From the NCBI RefSeq assembly GCF_008122205.1, contig NZ_PHNJ01000001.1:248001-312000 (forward strand): 64,000 nt of DNA, in the 5' to 3' direction. The DNA comes from Natronococcus pandeyae. Lineage in GTDB: Archaea > Halobacteriota > Halobacteria > Halobacteriales > Natrialbaceae. A program made the translations under genes and the position numbers. Positions 56,851 to 64,000 of this stretch are shown here, piece by piece. The stretch's first letter is position 1; every line of letters begins with the position of its first letter. The notes beneath the pieces are model-generated. The model was not told the origin of the DNA. It worked only from the letters and a program-made list of their open reading frames with translations, and made no database searches.

Positions 56851-57753
56851 ATGGAGCTCTCGGTAGTCGTCTCGACGCTCAACGACCGAGAGCAGTTGCT
56901 TTCGTGTCTCGACGCGCTCAGCGCTGAGACGCCAGCGAACACGGAGATCGTCGTCGTCAACGGCCCGTCGTCGGACGGAACGACCGGTGTCGTACGCGAA
57001 CGTTCCGACGTGGACGTTCTCGTGGAAATTTCCGAACGAAATCCCAACGTCTCCCGGAACGCCGGATTCGAGGAGGCGACGGGCGATGTCGTCGCTTTCC
57101 TCGACGGAGAGTACGTGATCGAACCCGGCTGGTACGAGGCCGTCGAGCACGCGATCAAGAACGACGCCGACGTCGTCACCGGTCCGATCAGGGAGGCCGA
57201 CGGAACGACGTCGAACGGAGAGTCGGAACAGACGGTCGGCGGCCGGAGCGTGACGGCCTTCGACGGCGACAACGTTGGGTTCGATCGGACCGTTCTCGAG
57301 GCGCTCGACGGCTTCGACGAGTACCTCGAGGCCGACGGCACCCGGGACTGCGCCCACCGCGTCGCCGGTCTCGGATTCGAGGTCACCTGGTCGACGTCGA
57401 TGGCGGCTCACAGCGACGTCGGAGCCGACGGCGGACGGACCGATGCCGACTGGGGAGCGACCTACCAAGCGCTCTCCTATCGCCTCGCGAAGAACTACGG
57501 TCCGCGACCAACTGTCCTCGCCCGGACGGTCGGCAGCGCAGTCCGCGACGGCGCCGCTGGCGTTCGAGAGATCGTGACGGGCGACGCGACGCCCACGGGG
57601 TGGCTCTCGGACGGACTCGACGTCGTCACGAACGTCGGCAGCGGGTTCCGTGACGGCATTCGGGCTCGCTACACGGATCGATCCTCTCGGCGAAACCCGA
57701 ACGGGGTCTCGGTGCGCCACGATCGGGCCGTTCGCGTGTACGATCGCCGGTGA
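56851..57753 (+). CDS. GT2 family glycosyltransferase
   Basis: This 300-residue protein has a GT-A fold: LSVVVSTLNDREQLLSCLDAL (about 3-23), VVVNGPSSDGTT (about 34-45), and a DxD-like FLDGEY near 89-94, then GPI and DGFDEYLEADGTRDCAHRV. GT2 enzymes transfer a sugar from a nucleotide-sugar to lipid or protein; in haloarchaea many act in N-glycosylation (Agl) or exopolysaccharide pathways, but no other agl genes are adjacent. A C-terminal segment of about 60 residues is basic and may bind membrane. It converges on the enoyl-CoA hydratase gene. Confidence 0.88.
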   Translation: MELSVVVSTLNDREQLLSCLDALSAETPANTEIVVVNGPSSDGTTGVVRERSDVDVLVEISERNPNVSRNAGFEEATGDVVAFLDGEYVIEPGWYEAVEHAIKNDADVVTGPIREADGTTSNGESEQTVGGRSVTAFDGDNVGFDRTVLEALDGFDEYLEADGTRDCAHRVAGLGFEVTWSTSMAAHSDVGADGGRTDADWGATYQALSYRLAKNYGPRPTVLARTVGSAVRDGAAGVREIVTGDATPTGWLSDGLDVVTNVGSGFRDGIRARYTDRSSRRNPNGVSVRHDRAVRVYDRR

Positions 57754-57759
57754 GGGGTC

Positions 57760-58548
57760 TCACTCGCGGCGAAACTGCGGCTCTCGTTCTTCGAGTCTGG
57801 CCTCGAACCCTTCTCGGTAGTCGTCGGTGTCGTCCAGTTCGCGCCCGAGCGTCCGCTCGAACTGGAGCCCCTGCTCGAGTGGCATCTCGAAGGCCGCGTT
57901 GAGCGCGCGCTTTCCGTTCTCGAGACCCAGCGGTGCGTTCTCACAGAGCCGGTCCGCGAACGCTTTCGCTCGTTCGTCGACCGCCTCGTCGTCGCAGAGT
58001 TCGTGGACCAGTCCCATCCGTTTCGCCTCTTTGGGGTCGACGAACTCGCCGGTAAGAACGATCTCCTTGGCTTTCGAAAGGCCGACCAGCCGGGGCAGGC
58101 GCTGGGTGCCGCCGCCGTGGGGGAATGTCCCGAGTGCGACCTCGAGCAGGCCGTACTTCGCGTCGCGACCGAGGATCCGGAAGTCACAGGGAAGGGTCAG
58201 TTCGAACGCGCCGGCCGGCGCGGCCCGTTTGATTCCGGCGACGACCGGCTGTCGCGTCGACTCGATCGTCTCGAGCAGGGCTGGGAACGTGTCGCGATCG
58301 ATCTCGGAGTCGGGTTCGACGCGGTCGCGCATCATCGAGAGATCCATTCCGGCGCTGAAGACTGGACCTTCTCCGAGAAGGGTCACCGCCCACACCTCGT
58401 CGTCGGTGTCGATGCGCTCGAACGCCTCGGTCAGATCTCGCATGAGGTCGACCGTCATCGCGTTTCGCTTTTCGGGGCGAGAGAGGTAGACGTCCGCTCT
58501 CCGGTCGTTCCAGTCGATAGCTGCGAGTCCCGTGCCGATGGATTCCAT
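57760..58548 (-). CDS. Enoyl-CoA hydratase/isomerase family protein
   Basis: This 262-residue protein belongs to the crotonase family. It begins with VYLSRPEKRNAMTVDLMRDL, includes the oxyanion-hole block EGPVFSAGMDLSMM (about 64-77), and continues with PAGAFELTLPCDFRIL (about 110-125) and GLLEVALGTFPHGGGTQRLPRLVG, where the Glu/Gly contacts the acyl-CoA. It would hydrate or isomerise enoyl-CoA intermediates, in fatty-acid breakdown or a similar path; the exact substrate is not evident. The end is acidic. It lies between the GT2 gene (convergent) and a DUF368 gene on the same strand, with a 105-base gap. Confidence 0.92.
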   Translation of the reverse strand: MESIGTGLAAIDWNDRRADVYLSRPEKRNAMTVDLMRDLTEAFERIDTDDEVWAVTLLGEGPVFSAGMDLSMMRDRVEPDSEIDRDTFPALLETIESTRQPVVAGIKRAAPAGAFELTLPCDFRILGRDAKYGLLEVALGTFPHGGGTQRLPRLVGLSKAKEIVLTGEFVDPKEAKRMGLVHELCDDEAVDERAKAFADRLCENAPLGLENGKRALNAAFEMPLEQGLQFERTLGRELDDTDDYREGFEARLEEREPQFRRE

Positions 58549-58653
58549 GGAGGACCGGTCAGCTGCCAGGAGTATAACGTTCGGGTTCGCGGAGAGGGTC
58601 GGTAGTGAGTTCGCGAAGTTGGTCGGTCGCTCGCCAGGCGAAATCCCGTCTCG

Positions 58654-59616
58654 TCACTCGGGATCGAAGCCGCCGGCGAGGAGGTCGAGGGCGAACAGCG
58701 CAATTGCGCCGACGAGCGCCCACCCAGCGGTCAGCAGGATCGTTTCCGAGGTCCAGGCGTGTGCCTCGCCGACGTTGTGAAGCGGCGCGGGCACCGAGCC
58801 GGCGATCAGTCCGACGAGGAAGACGAGCGTCACCCCGCGGTGGCGATCCAGTGCGCGTCGCACCAGCCTAGCGATCGTGACGAGTCCGACGAGCCCGCCG
58901 GCGACGAACACGACGACGGTCGTCCCCGGCTCGAGGACGCCTGCGAGCGTTCCGTTGGCGAGAACGAGGTCCCGAATCGACTGGAGGAACGCGGTCAGCT
59001 CCGACGAGAGGAAGACGTACTGTCCGAGCAGGATCAGGATCAGCGAGCCGGAGATGCCTGGCAAGATCATCGCGCTGATCGCCAGCGCGCCCGAGAGGAA
59101 GATCAGGACGGCACCGCTGCCCGGCAGCTGGAGGACGTTCGCAGCGACCAGCAGCGCGAGACCGGTCCCGGCGGCGGCCGCAAGCGCGTGCTGGACCGTC
59201 GACAGCGTCAGGCTCCGGAAGAGAACGACCGCGGAGGCGGCGATCAGCCCCGTAAAGAAGCCGAAGAGCGCGAGCGGGTGGGACTCCGACAGCGCCGAGA
59301 CGGCGCCCGCGATGAGCGCGACGGCGGTCACCATCCCGACGCCCAACGGCAGGAGAAACTGCAGGTCCATCTCGAGTAACGCTTCTCGAGCGCGCTCTCG
59401 CCGATCGGGATCGTACCCGCGGAGCACGGCGATCCCACGCCCAGGCGTGAGCGCGGTGACGGCGGCGATCAATCGGCCGTAAAAGCCGAGTAGCAGGGCG
59501 ACGGTGCCGCCGGAGACGCCGGGGAGCGCGTCGGCCGTCCCCATACAGAGTCCGTAGCAGTAGGTTCGAAGGAACGCCACTCGGGAACCGAGTCGCTGTT
59601 CGAGAGCATGTAACAT
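58654..59616 (-). CDS. DUF368 membrane protein
   Basis: This 320-residue protein has about eight to nine membrane segments and the DUF368 pattern: CYGLCMGTADALPGVSGGTVALLLGFYGRLI (about 19-49) and ALAISAMILPGISGSLILILLGQYVFL (about 177-203). DUF368 proteins are polytopic membrane proteins in bacteria and archaea; a PopT-like role in recycling undecaprenyl phosphate has been reported for related bacterial proteins. In haloarchaea a similar flip of dolichyl or polyprenyl phosphate is possible (inference). ATG at 59616 is chosen. Confidence 0.92.
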   Translation of the reverse strand: MLHALEQRLGSRVAFLRTYCYGLCMGTADALPGVSGGTVALLLGFYGRLIAAVTALTPGRGIAVLRGYDPDRRERAREALLEMDLQFLLPLGVGMVTAVALIAGAVSALSESHPLALFGFFTGLIAASAVVLFRSLTLSTVQHALAAAAGTGLALLVAANVLQLPGSGAVLIFLSGALAISAMILPGISGSLILILLGQYVFLSSELTAFLQSIRDLVLANGTLAGVLEPGTTVVVFVAGGLVGLVTIARLVRRALDRHRGVTLVFLVGLIAGSVPAPLHNVGEAHAWTSETILLTAGWALVGAIALFALDLLAGGFDPE

Positions 59617-59766
59617 ACGTGGGAGTCACCGTTCGATCGTCGTCGGCGGGCCGGCCGATCCGGCCGCTCGTGTCGCGACCATACGTACCGAACGTTCGGG
59701 GACGGATATAAATCGACTCACTCGGAACAGCCGCCGATAATCCGACGGTTCGTCGAGGAAGAGCGT

Positions 59767-60597
59767 TCAGTTCCGCGATTCCGCGTTCGGTGCGAGTGCG
59801 TCGATCACACGACAGGCGTTCTTCGAGAAGGCGCGGCGCAGCAGATCTTCCGAGACGTCCAGTGTGAGGATCTCCATGACGGCGACGTCCGGATGGCAGG
59901 CGGGACTGGCGCTGCCGAAGAGCACGCGGTCGGGGTGCTCACGAAGTGCGCGCTCGAGGGGGTCGCGATACCTGACGAAACTCGTCTCGAGGTAGCAGTC
60001 GTCGTAGCGCTCGAGGAGGTCGATCATCTCGGTCATGAGCGACCGATCGAGCGGGTGGCCGCCGAAGTGTGCGACGACCACCGGGAACGATCGGCCGAGG
60101 AGCGTCTCCGCCAGTACCGCGGGTGGTGCGTCGGCGCCGCCGCGGACGATCAGCGGGAGTTCGACGTCCTCGAGGGCTGCGAGCACCTCCTCGTCGGGGT
60201 AGTCGTCGACGGTGGGATCGAGGACGAAGCCGTGAAATCGGTCGTCGTACGCGTATCTCTCGATGTCGGCGGGGGTCGTATGGTGGTCCGCGCGCCGGCT
60301 GACGGCGTTTCGAAGCCGACCCGTCGCGGTCGTCTCGGGTTCGCGGGTTCCGTTGATCCGAGCGAACGCGACGAACGGGCGGTCGACGCTGCGTCTGGCG
60401 ACGCCGTTGTTCGGGGCGACGTACCCCGTCCCCGCCGTCGCGGGCGGAAAGACGATCGATCGCGTGATCCCTGCCTGGTGCATCTCCCGCTCGAGTCGGT
60501 CCGGTGAGATCGTTCGACCCTCAGCCGGCGTCTCGCGCTCCGGTATCAGTCGTGCGTAGACGTCCACGATACGAAACCCGTGTTCCAGCTCCAGCAT
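59767..60597 (-). CDS. Amidohydrolase-2 family protein
   Basis: This 276-residue protein looks like a metal-dependent amidohydrolase of the amidohydrolase-2 (ACMS decarboxylase-like) group. Its blocks include IVDVYARLIPERETPAEGRTISPDRLEREMHQAGITRSIVFP, then VVVAHFGGHPLDRSLMTEMIDLLERYDDCYLETSFV (about 183-218), with His residues suited to metal binding, and HPDRVLFGSASPACHPDVAVM near the C-terminus. The usual HxH at the N-terminus is replaced by VYARLI, so the metal site may be degenerate. The substrate is unknown. It diverges from the thermosome gene with 155 bases between the starts. Confidence 0.8.
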   Translation of the reverse strand: MLELEHGFRIVDVYARLIPERETPAEGRTISPDRLEREMHQAGITRSIVFPPATAGTGYVAPNNGVARRSVDRPFVAFARINGTREPETTATGRLRNAVSRRADHHTTPADIERYAYDDRFHGFVLDPTVDDYPDEEVLAALEDVELPLIVRGGADAPPAVLAETLLGRSFPVVVAHFGGHPLDRSLMTEMIDLLERYDDCYLETSFVRYRDPLERALREHPDRVLFGSASPACHPDVAVMEILTLDVSEDLLRRAFSKNACRVIDALAPNAESRN

Positions 60598-60703
60598 CCC
60601 ATCCGCCTCTTTTCGGAACGAATATATTTTGCTACCGACTTGTCGTGCGTGGTGTGCAGGCAGTTCACACGGTGTAATCGCAAGACGAGAGTCCGACAGG
60701 GAG

Positions 60704-60719
60704 GGAAACGCTTATATAG
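60704..60719 (+). promoter_or_regulatory. BRE and TATA box of the thermosome gene
   Basis: A purine-rich GGAAACG (60704-60710) precedes CTTATATAG (60711-60719), a strong TATA box about 35-41 bases before the ATG at 60753. The predicted start site near 60741 leaves a leader of about a dozen bases. It is the clearest promoter of the window, as expected for an abundant chaperonin. Confidence 0.7.
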
Positions 60720-60752
60720 AAGTGCTGACGACATGGTTAGTGAGGATTCACA

Positions 60753-62330
60753 ATGGCACAACAGCGACGCATGGGCGGACAGCCTATGTTCATTCTGAGC
60801 GAGGATAGTCAGCGAACGCAGGGCCGAGACGCCCAGTCGTCGAACATTATGGCCGGCAAGGCGGTCGCCGAGTCGGTACGGACGACACTCGGACCCCGCG
60901 GGATGGACAAGATGCTCGTCGACTCGAGCGGCGAGGTCGTCATCACGAACGACGGCGCGACCATCTTGAACGAGATGGACATCGAACACCCCGCGGCCCA
61001 GATGCTCGTCGAGGTCGCCGACTCCCAGGAGGAGGAGGTCGGCGACGGAACGACGACCGCGGCCGTGATCGCTGGCAACCTGCTCGGTGAAGCCGAGGAC
61101 CTCATCGAACAGGACGTCCATGCGACGACGATCGTCGAGGGCTACCACGAGGCCGCCGAGATCGCCCTCGAGGCGATCGCCGAGCAGGTCAACGAGGGCG
61201 AAGTCGACGACGAAATCCTGAAGCAGGTCGCCGAATCGAGCATGACCGGCAAGGGCACCGGCGGCCTGACCGCCGAGTCGCTGGCCGAGACGGTCGTCGA
61301 GGCCATCCGACACGTCGAGACGGACGAGGGCGTCGAGCGAGAGAACGTCGCCGTCCACACCCAGGTCGGTGCGTCCTCGAACGCGACCGAACTCGTTCCC
61401 GGCATCGTCATCGACGAGGAGGCCGCACACGACGCGATGCCGAGCGAGGTCGAGGACGCCTCGATCGCCGTGCTCGACGTCGAACTCGGCGTCCGCACCG
61501 GCGAGATCGACGCCGAGTACGCCATCGACTCGATCGACCAGCTCAACCAGGCCATCGACGCCGAGGAGAGCGAGGTCCAGGGCTACGCCGAAACGCTCGC
61601 CGAGAGTGGCGCCGACGTCGTCTTCACGACCGACGACGTCGACGACCGTATCAGCTCGTTCCTCGCAGGCGAGGGCGTCCTCGTCTTCGACAACATCGGG
61701 AACTCCGACGCTCGCCAGATCGTCTCCGCCACGGGTGCCAGCCGCGTCGGCGCTCTCGACGACCTCGAGGAGTCCGACTTCGGCGCGGCCGACCGCGTCC
61801 GCACCAAGAACTACGGCGACGACGACCTCGCGTTCGTCGAGGGCGGCGCGGCCGCCGAGGCCGTCACCGTCTTCGTCCGCGGCGGCACCGAACACGTCGT
61901 CGACGAACTCGAGCGCGCCATCGGTGACGCACTCGACGTCGTCTCGACGGCGCTCGCCTCCGGCGAGGTCGTTCCCGGCGCCGGTGCGACCGAGATCGCC
62001 ATCGCGGACAAGGTCCGCTCGGCAGCCGCAGGAATCGAGGGTCGCAAGCAGCTCGCCGTGACGGCCTTCGCCGACGCGCTGGACGTCGTCCCGCGCACGC
62101 TCGCCGGCAACACGGGTCAGGACCCGATCGACGCGCTGGTCGACCTCCGCGCCGCCCACGAGTCGGAGGGGCGTGCCGGCCTCATCACCGACGGCGAGGA
62201 CGTCACAATCGACGATCCGTTCGAGTACGGCGTCGTCGACCCCGCCGACGTCAAGCGCGAGGCCATCGAGAGCGCGACCGAGGCCGCGACGATGATCGTC
62301 CGCATCGACGACGTCATCGCCGCCGAGTAA
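60753..62330 (+). CDS. Thermosome (group II chaperonin) subunit, tailless Cct3-like
   Basis: This 525-residue subunit forms the archaeal double-ring chaperonin that folds proteins with ATP. NDG (66-68) and GDGTTT (97-102) bind ATP, and the equatorial, intermediate and apical domains follow in normal order. The protein ends [11 protein letters not shown] and lacks the Gly/Met-rich tail that most thermosome subunits carry after this point. The length fits the short Cct3 subunit of Haloferax (about 524 residues), which is not essential there, so I regard it as Cct3-like. The acidic surface is halophile-like. A strong TATA box at 60711-60719 and a T6 terminator at 62353-62358 frame the unit. Confidence 0.93.
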   Translation: MAQQRRMGGQPMFILSEDSQRTQGRDAQSSNIMAGKAVAESVRTTLGPRGMDKMLVDSSGEVVITNDGATILNEMDIEHPAAQMLVEVADSQEEEVGDGTTTAAVIAGNLLGEAEDLIEQDVHATTIVEGYHEAAEIALEAIAEQVNEGEVDDEILKQVAESSMTGKGTGGLTAESLAETVVEAIRHVETDEGVERENVAVHTQVGASSNATELVPGIVIDEEAAHDAMPSEVEDASIAVLDVELGVRTGEIDAEYAIDSIDQLNQAIDAEESEVQGYAETLAESGADVVFTTDDVDDRISSFLAGEGVLVFDNIGNSDARQIVSATGASRVGALDDLEESDFGAADRVRTKNYGDDDLAFVEGGAAAEAVTVFVRGGTEHVVDELERAIGDALDVVSTALASGEVVPGAGATEIAIADKVRSAAAGIEGRKQLAVTAFADALDVVPRTLAGNTGQDPIDALVDLRAAHESEGRAGLITDGEDVTIDDPFEYGVVDPADVKREAIESATEAATMIVRIDDVIAAE

Positions 62331-62352
62331 CTCTCGGTTACTGGTAGCAACA

Positions 62353-62358
62353 TTTTTT
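62353..62358 (+). terminator. T-tract after the thermosome gene
   Basis: Six T residues (ACATTTTTTGTC) lie 23 bases after the stop codon, a typical archaeal terminator. Confidence 0.5.
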
Positions 62359-62381
62359 GTCCCGTACGTGTCTTCATTCAA

Positions 62382-62391
62382 ATATTTTTAA
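62382..62391 (+). promoter_or_regulatory. TATA box of the third HalOD1 gene
   Basis: ATATTTTTAA lies about 46-55 bases before the ATG at 62437. The predicted start site near 62413 falls in the GTGTTAA/TTAACAC inverted repeat. Confidence 0.5.
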
Positions 62392-62400
62392 CTTCCAAAA

Positions 62401-62417
62401 GTGTTAAATGTTAACAC
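62401..62417. promoter_or_regulatory. Inverted repeat at the predicted HalOD1 transcription start
   Basis: GTGTTAA and TTAACAC are exact 7-bp complements around ATG. The site covers the likely transcription start of the HalOD1 gene, where a bound repressor would block RNA polymerase. It stands in an AT-rich pocket of 60 bases. Confidence 0.55.
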
Positions 62418-62436
62418 ACCTAACTGCAGGGATACA

Positions 62437-62790
62437 ATGTCCGGGCCTCCTCAGTCAGACCGGCTGACGCCGATCGACGACGCTGCCGGACGGATCATCT
62501 ACTACGACGATCACCGTGGTACCTACCATACGTGGGTAGAGAACGCCGATTACGATCCAGTGAGTACGACACTCGTCCTGGCTATGTCGGCAGTACTCGA
62601 CGTCGAACCGGACAGGATCGAGTCACTCTCGACGCGGGTCGATCCGGACGCACTCGACGCGATTTTCGCCGCCCGGCACAGCGGCTCCCCCAGAACGGAA
62701 GCGGGATCGGTTTCGTTTCCGTTCGCGCGATGTGACGTCACGGTCCACGCAAACGGGGAGATCGTCATCGATCCGTCGACGACTCCGTGA
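62437..62790 (+). CDS. HalOD1 output-domain protein
   Basis: This 117-residue protein carries a HalOD1 domain: STTLVLAMSAVLDVEPDRIESLSTRVDPDALDAIFAARHSG (about 42-82) and VSFPFARCDVTVHANGEIVID (about 92-112). The N-terminal 40 residues (SGPPQSDRLTPIDDAAGRIIYYDDHRGTYHTW) are an extension seen in some family members. It is alone, converging on the SAM hydrolase gene with a 27-base gap. A TATA-like ATATTTTTAA (62382-62391) and an inverted repeat (62401-62417) at the predicted start of transcription suggest tight control. Alternative start codons upstream (GTG 62401, ATG 62408) fall in that repeat and are less likely. Confidence 0.87.
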   Translation: MSGPPQSDRLTPIDDAAGRIIYYDDHRGTYHTWVENADYDPVSTTLVLAMSAVLDVEPDRIESLSTRVDPDALDAIFAARHSGSPRTEAGSVSFPFARCDVTVHANGEIVIDPSTTP

Positions 62791-62817
62791 CGGGATCGAT
62801 CTCGCCGGCGACGATCT

Positions 62818-63693
62818 TCAGTCGGTTGCGGGTGCCGACTCGAGGTCGACTCGGTCGCCGACCTCGAGGTCGAACGCCTCGTCGCCGCGTCCCTGATTGA
62901 CGTCGAGTTCGACGTAGCCGTGGCTGCCGACGGTCGCGAGTCGGTCGCCCGTCGGAACGTCGGCGAAGGTGTCGCCGACGGGAAGGCGGTCGTCGTTCGC
63001 GATGATCTGGTCTCGGCTCTCGAGATAGCTGCCAGGAACGTTCGTGATGACGTTCCCGAAGTCGTCGACGACCAGGACCTCACCGACGGCGCAGCCGTCC
63101 TCGTCTACGGTCGCCTCGGGAAGTGCGAGATCGACGAAGTCGTCCGTCGGTTCGAGAACGGCAAGCGACTCGAGCCGATCCGGATCGCCCTCGTGTACCG
63201 CCGCCGCGGCGGGGGCGAAGACGTCCCGTCCGTGGAAGGTCGTGCTGGCCGGCCCCCGGTCGGCGCTTCCAGCGGGGACGACGGGAGCCGTTCCGGTCGT
63301 CGGCTCGACCGGCTCGAGGCGCTGCTCGTCGATCAGGAACGTCTCGAGGCCGTTACCCGACTCGATGTCGTCGCGGGGCTCGAAATCATCCTCGCCGGCG
63401 AGTCGACGCGCGACGGGCAGCAGGACGCCGTTGTCCGGCCCGACAAGCGTGTGTTCGCCGGCGCGGACGACGAGCGCGTCGCGGTCGGTGCCGACGCCGG
63501 GATCGACGACGACGAGGTGGGTCGCGGGTGGAAAGTACGGGAGGGTCTCCCGGAGCCAGAACGCCGCCGTACGGACGTCGTGTCGGGGGAAGTCGTGTCC
63601 GACGTCGACCAGTTTCGCGTCGGTGCGCTGGAGCACGACGCCTTTCATCGCTGCGGGATACGGGGTGCCGAAATCCGACGTGAGCGTGATCAC
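62818..63693 (-). CDS. SAM hydroxide adenosyltransferase (DUF62)
   Basis: This 291-residue protein belongs to the DUF62 family of S-adenosylmethionine hydrolases, which split SAM to adenosine and methionine with water, relatives of fluorinases. The start ITLTSDFGTPYPAAMKG (about 2-18) contains the Asp that holds the ribose hydroxyls; VGHDFPRHDVRTAAFWL and VVDPGVGTDRDALVV follow. A block with HTLVGPDNGVL and the C-terminal domain with VDDFGNVITNVPGS are also present. GTG at 63693 is the family-consistent start. It follows nadM on the same strand at a 109-base distance, an arrangement I recall from other haloarchaea. Confidence 0.92.
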   Translation of the reverse strand: MITLTSDFGTPYPAAMKGVVLQRTDAKLVDVGHDFPRHDVRTAAFWLRETLPYFPPATHLVVVDPGVGTDRDALVVRAGEHTLVGPDNGVLLPVARRLAGEDDFEPRDDIESGNGLETFLIDEQRLEPVEPTTGTAPVVPAGSADRGPASTTFHGRDVFAPAAAAVHEGDPDRLESLAVLEPTDDFVDLALPEATVDEDGCAVGEVLVVDDFGNVITNVPGSYLESRDQIIANDDRLPVGDTFADVPTGDRLATVGSHGYVELDVNQGRGDEAFDLEVGDRVDLESAPATD

Positions 63694-63802
63694 GGCGAAG
63701 GGTACGATTCCATCGGTCAAAATCAGTGTGTCTCGGACCGATCGTCCGGGCGGCAGCCTCGCTCCTGGGGACACAGTGCGGAACGACGGTATTGAAGAGC
63801 CG

Positions 63803-64000
63803 TTACGCTCCGTTCGAGTCGGAGCCGCTGACCATCTGGATGCGCTCGATGCCGTTGATCTCGTCGACGACTTCGACGACGGCCTCGGGAACCAGCGACT
63901 CCCAGTCGCCGCCGTTGATCATGCGCTCGCGGACCTCGGTTCCCTCGAGCACCTCCCGGTTGAACATCGGCGACTGGCGGATCTCGATGTCGGCCTCGCG
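63803..64000 (-). CDS. nadM: Nicotinamide-nucleotide adenylyltransferase, C-terminal part
   Basis: The last 65 residues of an archaeal NMN adenylyltransferase are present; the start lies beyond the window edge. The visible part READIEIRQSPMFNREVLEG followed by TEVRERMINGGDWESLVPEAVVEVVDEINGIERIQ matches the NadM C-terminus, where GTEVRERM corresponds to the ISxTxxR-type nucleotide-binding motif. It makes NAD+ from NMN and ATP. It is codirectional with the SAM hydroxide adenosyltransferase downstream. The stop TAA is at 63803-63805. Confidence 0.88.
   Translation of the reverse strand, partial: READIEIRQSPMFNREVLEGTEVRERMINGGDWESLVPEAVVEVVDEINGIERIQMVSGSDSNGA

Overview
The window is from a haloarchaeon, most likely of the Natrialbales type (Natronococcus, Natrinema or Haloterrigena relatives). 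The base composition is GC-rich with very frequent CTCGAG, the proteins are strongly acidic, and promoters look like archaeal TATA boxes about 25-33 bases before the start codon, implying leaderless mRNAs. Archaeal marker genes are present: ftsZ1, CetZ, thermosome, geranylgeranyl lipid enzymes, Dph6, DtdA, and HalOD1 and bacterio-opsin-activator (BAT) regulators. No rRNA, tRNA, CRISPR array, insertion sequence, integrase or prophage was recognised, so this looks like a core chromosome segment.

Layout. 0-10 kb: a DUF5797 protein, a DUF5787 protein with nuclease-like features, a Nudix hydrolase, a uS10-like protein with a DUF302 protein, an AbgA-type M20 hydrolase, an exported DUF4397 protein, digeranylgeranylglycerophospholipid reductase divergent from a 2Fe-2S ferredoxin, and a DUF3179 lipoprotein with a small membrane protein. 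9.4-22.4 kb: ftsZ1, dtdA, a second Nudix protein, a Na/Ca exchanger-like carrier, aroE, a helix-hairpin-helix protein, a three-gene chorismate operon (component I, glutaminase, class IV aminotransferase), a MATE exporter, a saccharopine-dehydrogenase-like protein, a Rieske protein and a DUF7344 protein. 22.5-29 kb: a sugar nucleotidyltransferase, then a dense signalling block with two response regulators, HalOD1, PAS-GAF-BAT, BAT, DUF892 and DUF7344 proteins. 29.5-38.6 kb: Dph6 with DUF373, SppA, an ATP-grasp enzyme, a long coiled-coil protein, CetZ, DUF5791, and a BAT/HalOD1 pair. 38.8-49.7 kb: metabolic enzymes (epimerase, membrane-anchored DHH phosphoesterase, PfkB kinase, aldo/keto reductase, glycosyltransferase, CoA-type Nudix, creatininase with FAD oxidoreductase), Hsp20 and two tiny zinc-ribbon proteins. 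50-64 kb: radical SAM, TRAM, GGGP synthase, YkgJ, MBL-fold hydrolase, methyltransferase, GT2, enoyl-CoA hydratase, DUF368, amidohydrolase, a thermosome subunit without the usual Gly-Met tail, a third HalOD1 protein, a DUF62 SAM hydrolase and the 3' part of nadM.

Two themes stand out. First, short perfect hairpins, mostly with 8-12 bp stems and 3-nt loops, occur both in intergenic arrays (18.7, 49.9, 52.3 kb) and inside reading frames, where they add residues without breaking the frame (chorismate component I, CetZ, probably the radical SAM protein). They look like a dispersed, coding-compatible palindromic element. Second, HalOD1, BAT, DUF7344 and CheY-like proteins are concentrated here, several next to inverted repeats that could be operators. 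A further lead is the DUF5787 protein, which combines PD-(D/E)XK-like motifs with a C-terminal cysteine cluster, as in Cas4/AddB-type iron-sulfur nucleases.
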